64,000 nucleotides of DNA from Cardiocondyla obscurior (lineage: Eukaryota > Arthropoda > Insecta > Hymenoptera > Formicidae). Shown here in pieces: positions 50,656 through 62,414 of this stretch (its first letter is position 1; each line of letters starts with the position of its first letter). Below the pieces are notes generated by a model. That model did no database searches. It saw nothing but the letters and a program-made list of their open reading frames with translations, and was not told the DNA's origin. A program made the translations under genes and the position numbers. The stretch spans positions 1,338,501 to 1,402,500 of the forward strand of contig NC_091885.1 in assembly GCF_019399895.1 (NCBI RefSeq), read 5' to 3'.

Positions 50656-53375
50656 GTGTTAGTTCGGTGCGGTGAAATCTCACGAACGCAATTATCAACC
50701 GCGGAAACAAGCGACTCTCGCTGGTGATAGAGGATCCCGATTACTTCCGTTAATTAATATCGTTGCAGAAAACGTTTTACGTTTATTCTCGAATCGATTC
50801 TGTCGCCTTGCATGCACCCGTCCCTTTTTTTTTTTTTTCCTCTCTCTCTCTTATTTCGCCCAACGCGATTTCCGCTATCGAAAAGATCGTACTTTTTCAT
50901 CACCTTTTTTAACGTTCGTATAACCGTTGTTATTATATTATTGCGCGAATCCATCTTCGTTATGCGACGTAATTGCTAAATTCAAATTGAAACTGAACAA
51001 TGTAAACGCCCGTAACGTGTGAAAAATTTTTTTCCCCATGAAGTTAAAAATGTGAAAATTTGAAGAACGTATACCGATTCGGTTCACGAGTTCAATCTGC
51101 GGGGAATTCAGTACGATCAATTTTCATTTCATTTTTCATTTGGCCAAAGTGCACCGTGATAAATTCCAATCAGACGAGCATACATTTTTTTTTTTTTTTT
51201 TTTCTAGAACGCGCGATATGACGTTATTGCGGCTTGAATTTCAGTAATTGGTCGATTTGCAATTTTTTAAATATTTACACTTATACATATTTAACTCGGT
51301 GTTGAATGTAGTGAATTATATGTAACTCGTCGATCACGGCGCGAACGTGTTTTACATTAAACGACATTGCATAAATATTAAAAAAAAAACGGGGTTGGAG
51401 GGGAGGGGGAATACATGTTTTTTTAACACGCGGCACTTTATCCACGTCACTAGCATCCAAAAATTACATTTTGGATCTAATATTTATCCATCTAGATGTA
51501 TAGAGCAAAGTATTGCGTGCGAGTAGAATTGCACGAAAAATTTATTAATTCCGGTACTTCCAGGCGCTGCTTGAATCTCACGTAGCGTGCAGACGCGGAC
51601 CACTATTTATGGGCGAATTTTTCAAGAAACTTCTTCACGGATATTCTTCGCGCCTTTTCCCCTTCGTTATTTCGATAATTAAAATCCGTCTGTTAAAGAC
51701 AACCTATGTTCCGGTCTTTTCGCTTCTCGCGCGGCTTCCTCGCTCACTTCTCCGGTACGCGGGCATATTTGTATTCATGAAACGATAAATATGTACTCGT
51801 GCACGTAGATATGCATCAACACGATGGCAGATATCCGCATCTAACGAACTGACACGGGGTTACGTTCGTGCGGTATCGGTATGCCATGGCTATGGCCTGT
51901 TTCTCTGGCGCGGAGAGCGACATCGGCACAAACCATATTGCGCCCTTTACGCAAATCGCGTAACCTAATGCGCCCCGCAACTGTAACGAGGGTGTGCCCG
52001 TTAACTCTGACCGTAATTTAGCGATGCGGTCGTAATCCCAGAAATATAGTATATATATTCGAATTAGTAGTAAAATGTGCGTTGTTGCCGGAATAACGCA
52101 CGTCTTTTTCCGGTCCTTAAGATTGCTCGCGAGATATTTGTATTATTATATTCATAATTAATAATTACATAAATTGATTAAAAAAAAGAAAAAAAAATTA
52201 GTTACATATTCGTTAAAAAAAAAAAAGAGAAAAAAAAAGAAACGGTGCCGCGTTTATGTTTTTCTACTGGTTCTTTTTACTTGTACGATAATGAGACTCG
52301 CGTAATTACATATTTCTGAGATAAATTCTTTTACGAATAAATTGATTTAGATTTACCACGTGAAAAAAATCACAGGAGAAAACGTTGATTATAATATTTT
52401 ACCTAGACGTTTGTCAAAGTCCTGAAAATGTATTACGTGCGAAATATTCTTTGACGCGGCCGATCCATATGCTCGCATAAACGAACGGCGCTATTAAACG
52501 CGTGTACGGGAAAGCGCCGCGGCGAGCCCGTCCTGGTTCCGTCGATGGTGAGTAAGGCTGCTTTTGTGGCGCGGAATATTAGTCCATTAATGTCGGCCAT
52601 TGTGCTCGTACGGCCGAGCCAGTCGACAATACGTCAACGGTTCGACTCCGCCACAATGCGGCAATAATCGAGCTTCCTCCTTCTCTTCGTCTTCGCAGGG
52701 CTCTCAAATGCGTGCACACGAGAAGCGGCGTGTCCCCTGTAGGTACGCGAATTCGTCCAGGACGTTCCGTCACGTGGAAACGTGCTTCACGCAGACATAG
52801 ACGCTTACGCATATTCGACCGGGCCAAACAGCCCACGGGAAGGTAACGGGGGGGGCTTAAGGGACTCATTGGAAACCCTCGCTCGTGTCCTCGACGAACC
52901 GAGAAAACCGCGACCCGATGTGCCTATCGCGCCCTCTCGCCCCGTGCCTCTCCTTTCCCTAGTAAACGCCCGGGAAATGTCTTGTCCGCCTTCCCGAACG
53001 GGGTTAAAGTCTGATTATGCCGCGGGACAATAGCTCCGCCGTCTAGTTTGCATTCGACTAAACGGCCATTCGCGGTCCGTCGAGCACTGTTTTGGGACCG
53101 GTGGCGTTCTGCTGAAGGAGAAGCCGGTAGATGCAGAACACGTCGCGAAGGAGAAAAGGGAAGATAGGAGTGAAACCCCTCCGCCAACTCGTGGAAAGAC
53201 CGAATACAGTTTACTTCTTGAATTCTCGTATGATTCTCTGTGGCAGACGTTCCTTTGCATAAATATACCGATTTACCAGATGTTTACACTACTTTTTAAT
53301 CGAGAAGATCAACGAAAAAGCTCTATATTTCTCGTTGCTTGCGAAAGAAATGCGGAATTATTTCTACGTGTTGTT

Positions 53376-53377
<2 letters not shown>

Positions 53378-53406
<29 letters not shown>
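53378..53406. repeat. Poly-T run (29)
   Basis: Uninterrupted T homopolymer on the + strand. Confidence 0.9.
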
Positions 53407-54843
53407 CCGATAATGCTTTAATAGATTTTATCACAGCGATTAATTTTATCTTTCAACCTTTTTTTTTTTACACGGCCGACTGAATTTTGTTCGCGTCAAA
53501 CAGAATGACTCTACGGACGATTCACGGACAGCAAAACGAGTTTAGTAGCCAGTGATGCATTTTCAACCTGCCGGTTACACGCGTGCGCACCACTGTTTTC
53601 ATTAAGCCATCGAAAATGTTTGCTTGGCTCAACGTCAAAGCGCCTTTGGGATCTGCGGTCGCGTTGCCTGCGTTTCTGTCTCTGTCCCCCTGTCCAGTCC
53701 TTTGTTGCCCTTGCGCGCACATTTTCACCGTGTGCGTATTACATGTAGACGAGAGTTTCACGATACTCTGTAAATACAGTGGAAAGGACGGTGTCCATCT
53801 TTCCGCGTAGTTAAGCGCGACTTGAGAACGATTAAAAAGGTAGAAGTCAAACTAGTTAGCCGTACGCTTAACGATATTTCCTCGCCGACATTTGCCGATG
53901 CGTATGTCCCGTACGCGTGTCAATTTTTTTTATCAGTACATTCCAAGCTTTAAATAAAAAAAATAAAATAAATAAAAAAAATGTACGAAGAGTCGAGTAT
54001 TAATATTTCTTCTCAAACGTAAAAATTGTCGGCAATATTTTCAGCTCGATCTTAACGCTGATATTTCATTTTCTGTTTCTCGTATAAACTACTTTGCTAC
54101 TTAAGGACGCGCACGCTGTGCGCCGCGAAATACTATAAATGAATCCTTTTCAAGTAGTTTCTCCCACCGGTTTGACCGGGATTTACGGCAGAGATCGCGG
54201 AACGCGCAATTATGTGGCGATATAATGAAGCGTATCCGGCATGTATACTCGGAACGATTCACGGCGTGGTGATAGGATAAGGGGAGACCTTTCGTGCTCC
54301 GACTTAAAACTCATGAGAACTACCCTCATCCAATTAAGGTATCATCCTGCCTTCAGGTGCGGGCGTTTTCATCGCGATGGCGGTCGCAACGGGGCAGGAA
54401 GACAGAGGGGACTCGAGAGGGCACTGAAAGGCGCCCGTGCGCGTTAGAGATCTACAATAACGATCCCGCAAATCTTCGTTACGCGCTTAAGTCGTGAAAA
54501 TTTCTCATTTAGCCGCACAATTCCAGCTCGCCATGTCAGGCGAATAGTTTTAAAATAATTCCGTCGCGATCAAAGAGCCGGCGAAGGAAGGAGGAGGAAG
54601 GGGAGGAAACTTTCGGTTCGGTCGATCGCGTGCCCTCGTGAAATAATTTATCCGGAAGCATGCATCTGTTGCTAAGACGGTTCATGCCCGCGAGTTTCCG
54701 AGGCTTCATGCGAGTTTAGATAAGCGGAATCTCGCTTATGAGTAATTCCCGGGAAGTTCGCGAACTCTCTTCGTTCGCGAAGGAAAATACAAGAAAAAAA
54801 AATAGAACGAAAAATAAAAGAAAAAAAAAAACGCGAGGTTATA

Positions 54844-54913
54844 ATGAAAACGACACTCGGCGGTTATAAAGAAATGTGTTCTCCGTTTGCAAAAATTAGC
54901 CGTTTCCATGCCG
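54844..54913 (+). CDS. Weak candidate first exon with phase 1 donor
   Basis: An ATG starts 23 codons (MKTTLGGYKEMCSPF then AKISRFHA), and the frame meets a good donor, GTGAGTTATT, at 54914 in phase 1. Upstream is A-rich with no acceptor, so it would be an alternative first exon. It has no signal peptide. Low confidence. Confidence 0.12.
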
Positions 54914-56505
54914 GTGAGTTATTACACCGAAGAACGGATACTAATCAGCATTCGCGTGATGCAAGACGAAGAATTCGATCATCCGGCCCTCTCGTGCTGA
55001 AATTGCGCTTTGCTTTCCGCGTGCTGCGCGCACATTACTTATCATTAGGGCATCTGCGCGGATTATCCGGGCTACACAAATATCTCCGAGGTATATAATT
55101 AGCGAGTTATACGCGTCGCCGGGAGCGCAGAGCGCTCTCGGAACGATTAAATTCTGCAGGAGGTGTGAAAAGCTCGCTCTTAACGAAAGTCTAACTTAAT
55201 ATAAGCCGCTGGCTGGCGGGCCGGCTCTTTCTCTAATTCTTTCCAGCTATCCGCTATCCCCAGGGGGGGGAGTCCCCCGCTTTCTCATTCTTATCTCCTC
55301 AACATTTCAAGCTCCGAATTAATTCCCATTCTCTTATCGTGTTTATTTTTCTCGTACGTTCGATCCATGATTTTCCGCAAAGTGAGATCGTGCGCGAGGA
55401 TGTTTGCCCGGAGGGAGGAGGGGTATGTAGATCGCGAGGGGGAGGGAGGGGGTGGAGGCAACTGCGCCAAGTAGGAGTCGATAGCAAGGAGATCGGTGGT
55501 GGTGGCGGCAGCGGCGGCGGTGCGGCGGTAACAACGATGTAGAGGCGAGAGGGGCCGGGGTGAGCGAGCAACCAGGAGAACCACCCTCATAAATATTCAC
55601 GATGAAATCTACCCCTCGATAATAACGGGCCCCGAAATATACGCGCGAAGCGCGGTATCTGATAGGGGTAGCATCGCCCGGGCGACCGCGCCCCGCTTTA
55701 AACCCCCCAGGGTGTATTAAGCACCGAGCACAGGAGCGTTCCGCTTTCACTTAGGTCCTGCGTTCTGTTGCATAGCGCGGTGTCCCATGCCGTTGTTCCG
55801 TCCCGATACTGCTGATTCGCCCAAATTTTTTTTTCTTTTTCTCTGGGTTTTTTTTTTTTTTTTATTTGCCTCCGATAACGAAATTCGTAATCGGCGCGCG
55901 TGCACAGCGGCGTCCCGGCACGCCGGCGACTCGGCCGGGCGGGATTTACGATTCTATCTGTTCTGTCGTGTCGCGTTTATGAGCGGTCAACGGTCGTACG
56001 AGACGAGAATTGATAAAAATGCTCGTGGATTATTTGCGGACGAGCGGACACAAACGCTATTCTTTTACCTGTCGCAGTTCGTCCCCAGGCGTGCCTTCGC
56101 CTACCCCGTGTCTCTCCTTCGGCTCATCTCCCACCGTCGGGACGTAACTCTTCTCGTCTTTCTATCCACCCTTTTGAGTTCAACATTGACGAACTTTCCC
56201 CCGTTTTTCTCTCAATATTTATTCCCCTCGATATTTACGCTGCTCTCTTTTCTTTTGTTGACAGCGTTCGCTTCGGACGAGTATATCGTTAAACGAAACC
56301 GCGTATCCGACCGGGAAATCGCCTTGGCTTCGTCAAAGTCGAATGCACCGGAGAAAATCGAAGTAACCCTTATAAAAAAAAAGAAAAAAAAAGAAAGAAA
56401 AGGAAGGGAAACGAAGGCGAAGCCCTGGGCGCTCCTAGAGGGCACGCTTTCCGCCCGTAGCCTTTGTACTTGTCATTTTGATTCGATTCCTGCGTTCTTT
56501 TCCAG

Positions 56506-56536
56506 GAAACGGACCGCGGATAAAAATCTCCTTTGA
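56506..56536 (+). CDS. Possible short terminal exon in phase with the 47113 exon
   Basis: A good acceptor (CTGCGTTCTTTTCCAG, ending 56505) is followed, in phase 2 entry, by KRTADKNLL and a TGA at 56534-56536. Joined to the first two exons it would end a secreted peptide of 64 residues with a KR dibasic pair near its C-terminus. No AATAAA follows closely. It shares its stop with a 249-codon ORF through poly-T that I rejected. Confidence 0.12.
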
Positions 56537-58438
56537 CGAGATATTGCAGGAAACGTTACATCGCGCTACACTGACGTTAAACAAAATCTGCACTCACACG
56601 AGAACGTCCGGGGCCGCGCTTGTTTTGCATTTACACGGTTAAAGAGCTTGCGCGCAGTTTCATAAAGCCAATTATAAATTTTACTCGGCGCAAATAATAT
56701 AATGAACCCCCCGTGTTAGAAGGGGCGCGCACCGTTAATTTCGCGTAACTTGTGCATTATAAATACGATTCATATTCTTATTACCGTGCCCTTTATCCTT
56801 CGAAGGCTCTCGCGGCGGAATTGTTCGGTGTACCCCGTGATTGTTGCGACATTGTTTCGCTTTACTTTAATTCGATTTACCTCTGCCTGCGGTTGTATGA
56901 ACAAAATCTATATTCAATTCGAATAACTTCGTATTTCCTTTTCGATATTCTCCCCCATCCTTCTCCCCCTCTCTCCCCCTCTTTCTCCCCCCCTCCGCGG
57001 CGTGCCCTCGCGCGTATGTGCGTGCGGTGTGCCGTGTGTGGAGTGCCCCGGGTCGATATTATCGGCGCGAACTCGCATCTTTCCACCCAACCCCCAGTCA
57101 CCGTGTCCGTCCGGAAATCCAACCTCGTTCGCTCCACTTCTGTCTGGTCGCTGCGTCCAAATGAGATTTTCCATCGACCAACCAGCGCACTCCTTCTGCA
57201 CTTCTGCCTCGCGGGGAAAGAAATATTTCGCTCTGACATAAAGACGCCGCGGCGCTCCTCGAGGAGCAACGAGAGCCTCGCCTGACGTCGCAGGAGAATA
57301 CATATACTCCGGTAACTGAAACCGCTTGCTTAGAATTCCATTTCCATTGCGAACGGCCCCCTACTCGGGCGTGATCTCGCGTTACGTTCCCGCCATTATT
57401 GTCTTCTTTCTCGCGGACAATTGTAAAGTATTTTTTTTTCACCGGCGCCCTAACATTTTCTTAAAGAAACGGTCGTGTTCCGTAAATCGTGATTGGGGAA
57501 ACGGATTTTCCGACACCGTGTAAGCCAATTTCTGGCAAAATTCAAGCCAAACGTGAAAAAGAGTTGAAGAAGAAAAAAAGGAAAAAAAAAAAAAAAGAAA
57601 ACTGAATCTAGTATAACATTTCAACTGGCGTGAAATAAAGGAACGAAAGGAGGGAACTCGTATCAGTAAGAGTGGTGCGTGATTACGTGAGGAATGTGCG
57701 GAATTTCAGTAGACATGTACGCCACTCTCTTTTTTTCTTTTATTTTTTTTTTTCTCGTTCTTCTTCGTCTCTTATTTTCGCGCATACTAAAAACATCTTT
57801 TATTCTTGATCTCGTTACGCATGCAGAGCTCTCGGAATAGTTGTCATTCCCTTCTTCTGTTTCTTTCACGACGCGGAGCGCAGTTAGTTTGACGTTTTAC
57901 AGGCCTTTCAAAATAATTTTAGGTACCAATACGTTCATTTATCTTCCTGAATATTGATAACGTTACAAACAATACACGTACATTAAACATTCACTATTGT
58001 ACGAGAGCGGATTAACGAATAATAATATGCCTATTGATTCTAGTAATTGTTCGATATAATTTTCAATTAATTCCAATGAGATTACCGCCGTATTTTGCAC
58101 GGTTGAAATTAATTGTTATGTGGGAGAATGATATTTCGGGTATTCGAGGAAGGTAGGAGAGTTAAATATAAAATAAAGAATCCAAATGAGAACGTGGTAA
58201 CGAGTCGCGGGAACTATTGCGATTTTTCGAACTGTTAATAATATCTCATTACCGCGTTACTATTAATAGCGTACGTTACGTGGACGGAAACTCGTTTTCT
58301 TCGTTAATAGTTGGGAAGAGTCCGCGAAGGTGCGCTAATTGGCCCGATTCCGTTTGTTATACGAGCCGAGGGGTAGGAAAGGAAAGGAAAAAATGTGTGC
58401 CATTTGCGGAACGTGTAGGCACCAGCCTAGTAACTTAC

Positions 58439-58477
58439 TCCGCGAAAAGTTTTAAATTTACACAACTTGGCAAACTT
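58439..58477 (-). CDS. Weak candidate 39-nt minus-strand exon
   Basis: The minus-strand donor CGCGGA followed by GTAAGTTAC is strong. An acceptor, GGTTTAG, lies about 15 bases after a long C/T tract. The phase 0 reading is KFAKLCKFKTFRG. The acceptor is only moderate and no partner was found. Confidence 0.12.
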
Positions 58478-59658
58478 CTAAACCTTCCGAAAGTTCGTAG
58501 GGGGAGGAGAGGGGAGGGGGGGCAACTTTTGCGGGCATAAAATACCAGCCGGAAAGTTGCCGGCTAAAAGAATATTTCGCAATATCTTAAGGAATTCCGC
58601 GTTCGCATATCGCGTGCCGCGCGGAAACGTCTCCGCGGTGTCTACGCCACGCGAGAAGTTTACGGCCGGGAGGGTCCTTTTTACGGTCCGCGCGTTACCT
58701 GGGGATAACCCCGCTTGCTGGTTAAACCCTCGGACGTATTTCGAGAACAACCCTCCGATGCATTCCGGTTTCGGCAAGACGGACCGAGTGGCAGCTCGGA
58801 AGGGAGAAGGGTCGGATAGAATCCCCGGTGCGGGAATCCGCGTACGCGCGGCTGGGCAAAAAACCGGCGGTCCGTTTCCCCGGCACGAAGATCGACAAAA
58901 CGCGAAACAGACGACGACGGCGTGGATGCCACGGCGCGAACTAAACCCGGGGATCCTTCTTGCTGCACTCCTCGCCAGGGCGGTCGCATTACTGGCGGTC
59001 GACAAAACCGCCGTCTGTCACAGTAAATACTCGGCGTATGCATACCGTAGCATCTTGCGAATCCTCTCGTTGCGAACCGTTCGCGCGGATATCCCGGCGC
59101 TAGGGGCGAATTACTTATCCATTTCACGAGCTTGGAATTTTCAATCGCCGAGTTCAATTTAATCGTCTCGCACACCCGGGAAATCGGAAGATGTTCCGTG
59201 CTTATTTTGCCGTTTCTTGTGAAACACATAATTTCTTTGAAATTTATTCTTAAACTTGTCAGTAAAAAAATATAAAGAATTTAAATTAGTTTTACAATTA
59301 ATTTTTTTTTTTATTTCGCAAGCCATTGTAGAGAATTTGTAATAAATATGAGAAATTTATAATATTTGAGATCTTTTAATCGAATTTTTTATACTTGCAT
59401 TAATCAAGATTTAAAAATGAATTTCATAAAAATCTGTGAGAGAGAATAACGTTTTATATTTGAAAGTTTTACACGGCAGGACAATTGATTGAAATAAGAA
59501 TACGCGATACAATAACTTTTTTACGTAACGAGACAAGTAACGAATATCTTGAGTGCGTTTAAGTTAATAGAACGTTATAAAAGAGAAAGAGGGAAAGGGG
59601 GAGGAAAGGAAAAAATAGTATTCGAACTTTATCGCGACGGGATTTTCTGTCTACCCAG

Positions 59659-59860
59659 AACTATCGACGGTTCTCAATTTTGCGGGGCGGAGCAGCGACA
59701 AGCACGATCCGGTCTTCGCGAAGAATCAGAAAAGTCGCACCACCTCGAAGAACTTCCGGTAAAACTTGGCGAAAATTACCTAGAGATCGAGCGTGTTCAT
59801 GGTAGCGGAAAAGGGAACGCCGTGGCGATCTTTTTTCCCGTGGAACTTTTCTTCCATTGA
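59659..59860 (+). CDS. Possible terminal exon in phase with the 47113 exon
   Basis: A good acceptor (TTTTCTGTCTACCCAG, ending 59658) is followed, in the phase the 47113 exon requires, by 66 open codons to TGA at 59858-59860. The reading is mixed and rather polar (TIDGSQFCGAEQRQARSG, LREESEKSHHLEELP), ending AVAIFFPVELFFH. A modest donor, CTTCCG followed by GTAAAAC at 59759, could instead make it an internal exon. There is no polyadenylation hexamer nearby. This is the most protein-like of the possible third exons, but unproven. Confidence 0.2.
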
Positions 59861-62374
59861 TTACGGCGTGCCGATGTCGCGGGCGTTGTAACTTCGTCGC
59901 TTTCTTGTTAAAAAGGTCTTCAAATATTTTATTGTGAGAAGCGCGAAAAAAACCTCTGTCGGAATGAAAAGAGAACTTATTTGTTTGCGGAATTACGGAT
60001 CTAATTCGATTTGTCACGATTGACAAACAGTCGCGCGCAGTGGAGAACTGCAGCTATTCACAACGTATCATATTTCGCATTATTCTCGACGTATAAATTT
60101 AACAAAATATACGATACATATATAGATATATCTCAATATCTCGAGGCTCAAGAATAACGACGTGACACGCTCTTGTAATTTCTTAATTGGCTTACAATTG
60201 ATATCGTGCTTACGTTCTAAATTTCAATGTGTAACAACGCGGTAAAAAAAAGAAAAAAAAAAAAGAAAACCCTCTCTTCGATGCACCGAAATTCATAAAA
60301 GCACGATTCGATTGCCACCCTTAACCGGGGCTCAACCTACGTGCCGGTCTACCATCGTCTCGCTCTCAGTCACCTTCGCGTTCACAATACAACTCCCGTT
60401 GCGCATACCTTTCTACTACACCCACAAACTCCGGCAATCGGCGGCGAAAGTCCCCGCAGAGTGGTGCATACGAAAGCGAGCACCAACGTCCGTAATGTTC
60501 CCTACGCCGGAGATATTATCGGGGAAGCACGGCACACGTGAACGCGATAACGCGTGGATTAGTTGTATCGGTATACAACAGCGATGGCTAATTATCAAAA
60601 TGAATGTAATTTCGTTAAGATTAATGAAAGGTTGATAGCGTTCGAGATGCGGATCGTAAAAATTCCATCGGAAAATTAAGTAAACCGCGAACCTGTGAAC
60701 TAAAATCAAGATATCGCGCTTTTCTGAAATTATGAGAATTAAAATTCCTTTATCTTTCTCGCCGCCTGGAGCGTCCGACGACGCGATACGACAGATATAT
60801 AACGCGGCATTTAAAATAAATATCGCCCAGTGTACGTAACGTACACCAACGCATGATACAGGACGCGACAGTACAGGTATATACTCAATAAATTTAATAG
60901 ATACGGATAATCGAAACGTTCAATAGCTCCGGATTTTCTATTTACGGTCGAGCAGGTTTCTACAAAACATCACGTTTCCTACGTCTTCCGCGCGAGCTTA
61001 ACTTCTTTCCTTTCCCGTTGCCGCGTCTCATAATACCCGTGGACCTTATTCCCTCGTCCATGCCACGAGATAAACCATCTATTCGCCGGATCGCTTCTCC
61101 CCGATTTCAGGTACCGCGACGGCGATGTTGACGCAAGACAACGACGTGCTGCAGCAACGAAACTTTCGAGCGCACGTACCGGCGCGACGCGAAATAACGC
61201 CCGGCAACTTTTAAATAGCCTTATCGCTTAAGTGTGAAAATAACATATTCACGCTCTTAGACGGCGGAGAAACGATGACGGTGCTTTCGTCCACCCGCGA
61301 ACGCGAATTTTCCGCGAACGCGGCGATATTGACCGGCGAATGAAGTAATATTCTGATTGCGGCATTATTATTCGAGCGCGCCGCGCTTACTTTTATTTAT
61401 CCTGCAGCTGGAAAAGTAAAGCAACATCTACAACAAGCTGTATTGTTTCTTGCACCGCTTTACCGGTTTGTGCGTCAATAAAGCTGCGCTTCCACACGGA
61501 GAAGCTTAAGCAAATAAACATTAAATGCACCGTTTAAACGGAGAATTGCCGGAGACAGAGAGGTACGCGGTATCTCGTTCTCTTTCCATCCTTTTTCCCC
61601 CCTTCCCTCCTGACCCGACTCTTCTCGATTTCGAGGAGCTGCTCGATGTCTGCCTAGAGAAAAAGAGAAATCTACTCCGCCGCGCCGCGCTACTACGACC
61701 CTGCGGAGTTTTATCGCGCCGTAAGACGAAATTACGTGTCGGAGAACGTTATAAAATCGCGGTGAAATCGCGAGAAGAGAGCCGTAAAGAAAAATCGATG
61801 GCACGTTCGCGGATACTGCTATCTCGTCTCAATCATTGACGGTGATTCGATACCGTCTCGGATCTATCCGGCGATCTGGGGTTAATTAATATCGCAGGTA
61901 CGCCCGTGCGACTAACCGTAAAACGTCGGAAGTTAAATGTTTCAAGTATTACGCATTTATTACTGACTGACTGATAACGAGCTAGAAAAGAAAGATATCT
62001 GAACGTTTTTTCGCCGCGTGGTAGTCTACTGTTTTGTTCCGTGTTTATCTTACGCTACGTTCGACTGTCGAATTCGCCGGGTCCACCGACTTTTGCGGTG
62101 GTGTGAGGACGTGCGTGTGTTTACATCGGCAGGTCCTCGCATTCTAAGTTCGCAAGGTGGAGGACGCGCGGGTGGCGGACAGCAAGAACCAGTTTGCCCG
62201 GCTATTTCGGCAGTCGAGCGAGCATTGCGTAAGGTCTGGTCGCGTAATAAAAACAAGCACGCGGAGAAAAAGCTATAGATATCTATTTAGATACACGGCC
62301 CGTACAGGATAACTAGACGGATTTCAGATTCTTTTTTTAATAACAAATTATTATTACTTTTTAATTTAATTTTA

Positions 62375-62376
<2 letters not shown>

Positions 62377-62409
<33 letters not shown>
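62377..62409. repeat. Poly-T run (33)
   Basis: The longest homopolymer in the window, T on the + strand. Confidence 0.9.

Positions 62410-62414
<5 letters not shown>

Noticed and set aside
52600..52660. tRNA-like TTCGACTCC segment
   Set aside because: The T-arm stem does not pair well and I could not fit an anticodon arm or an acceptor stem.
55787..56536. Longest ORF (249 codons, +)
   Set aside because: It runs through long T and A homopolymers giving poly-Phe and poly-Lys, has low complexity and no domain, and starts in CpG-rich stop-poor DNA.
58478..59229. Three overlapping ORFs of 175-201 codons
   Set aside because: They occupy one + and two minus frames of the same CpG-rich block; none has splice sites or recognisable motifs.
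61387..61403. 17-nt segment between minus-strand splice-like sites
   Set aside because: Too short, and the same bases also form a + strand acceptor-like sequence; probably coincidence.
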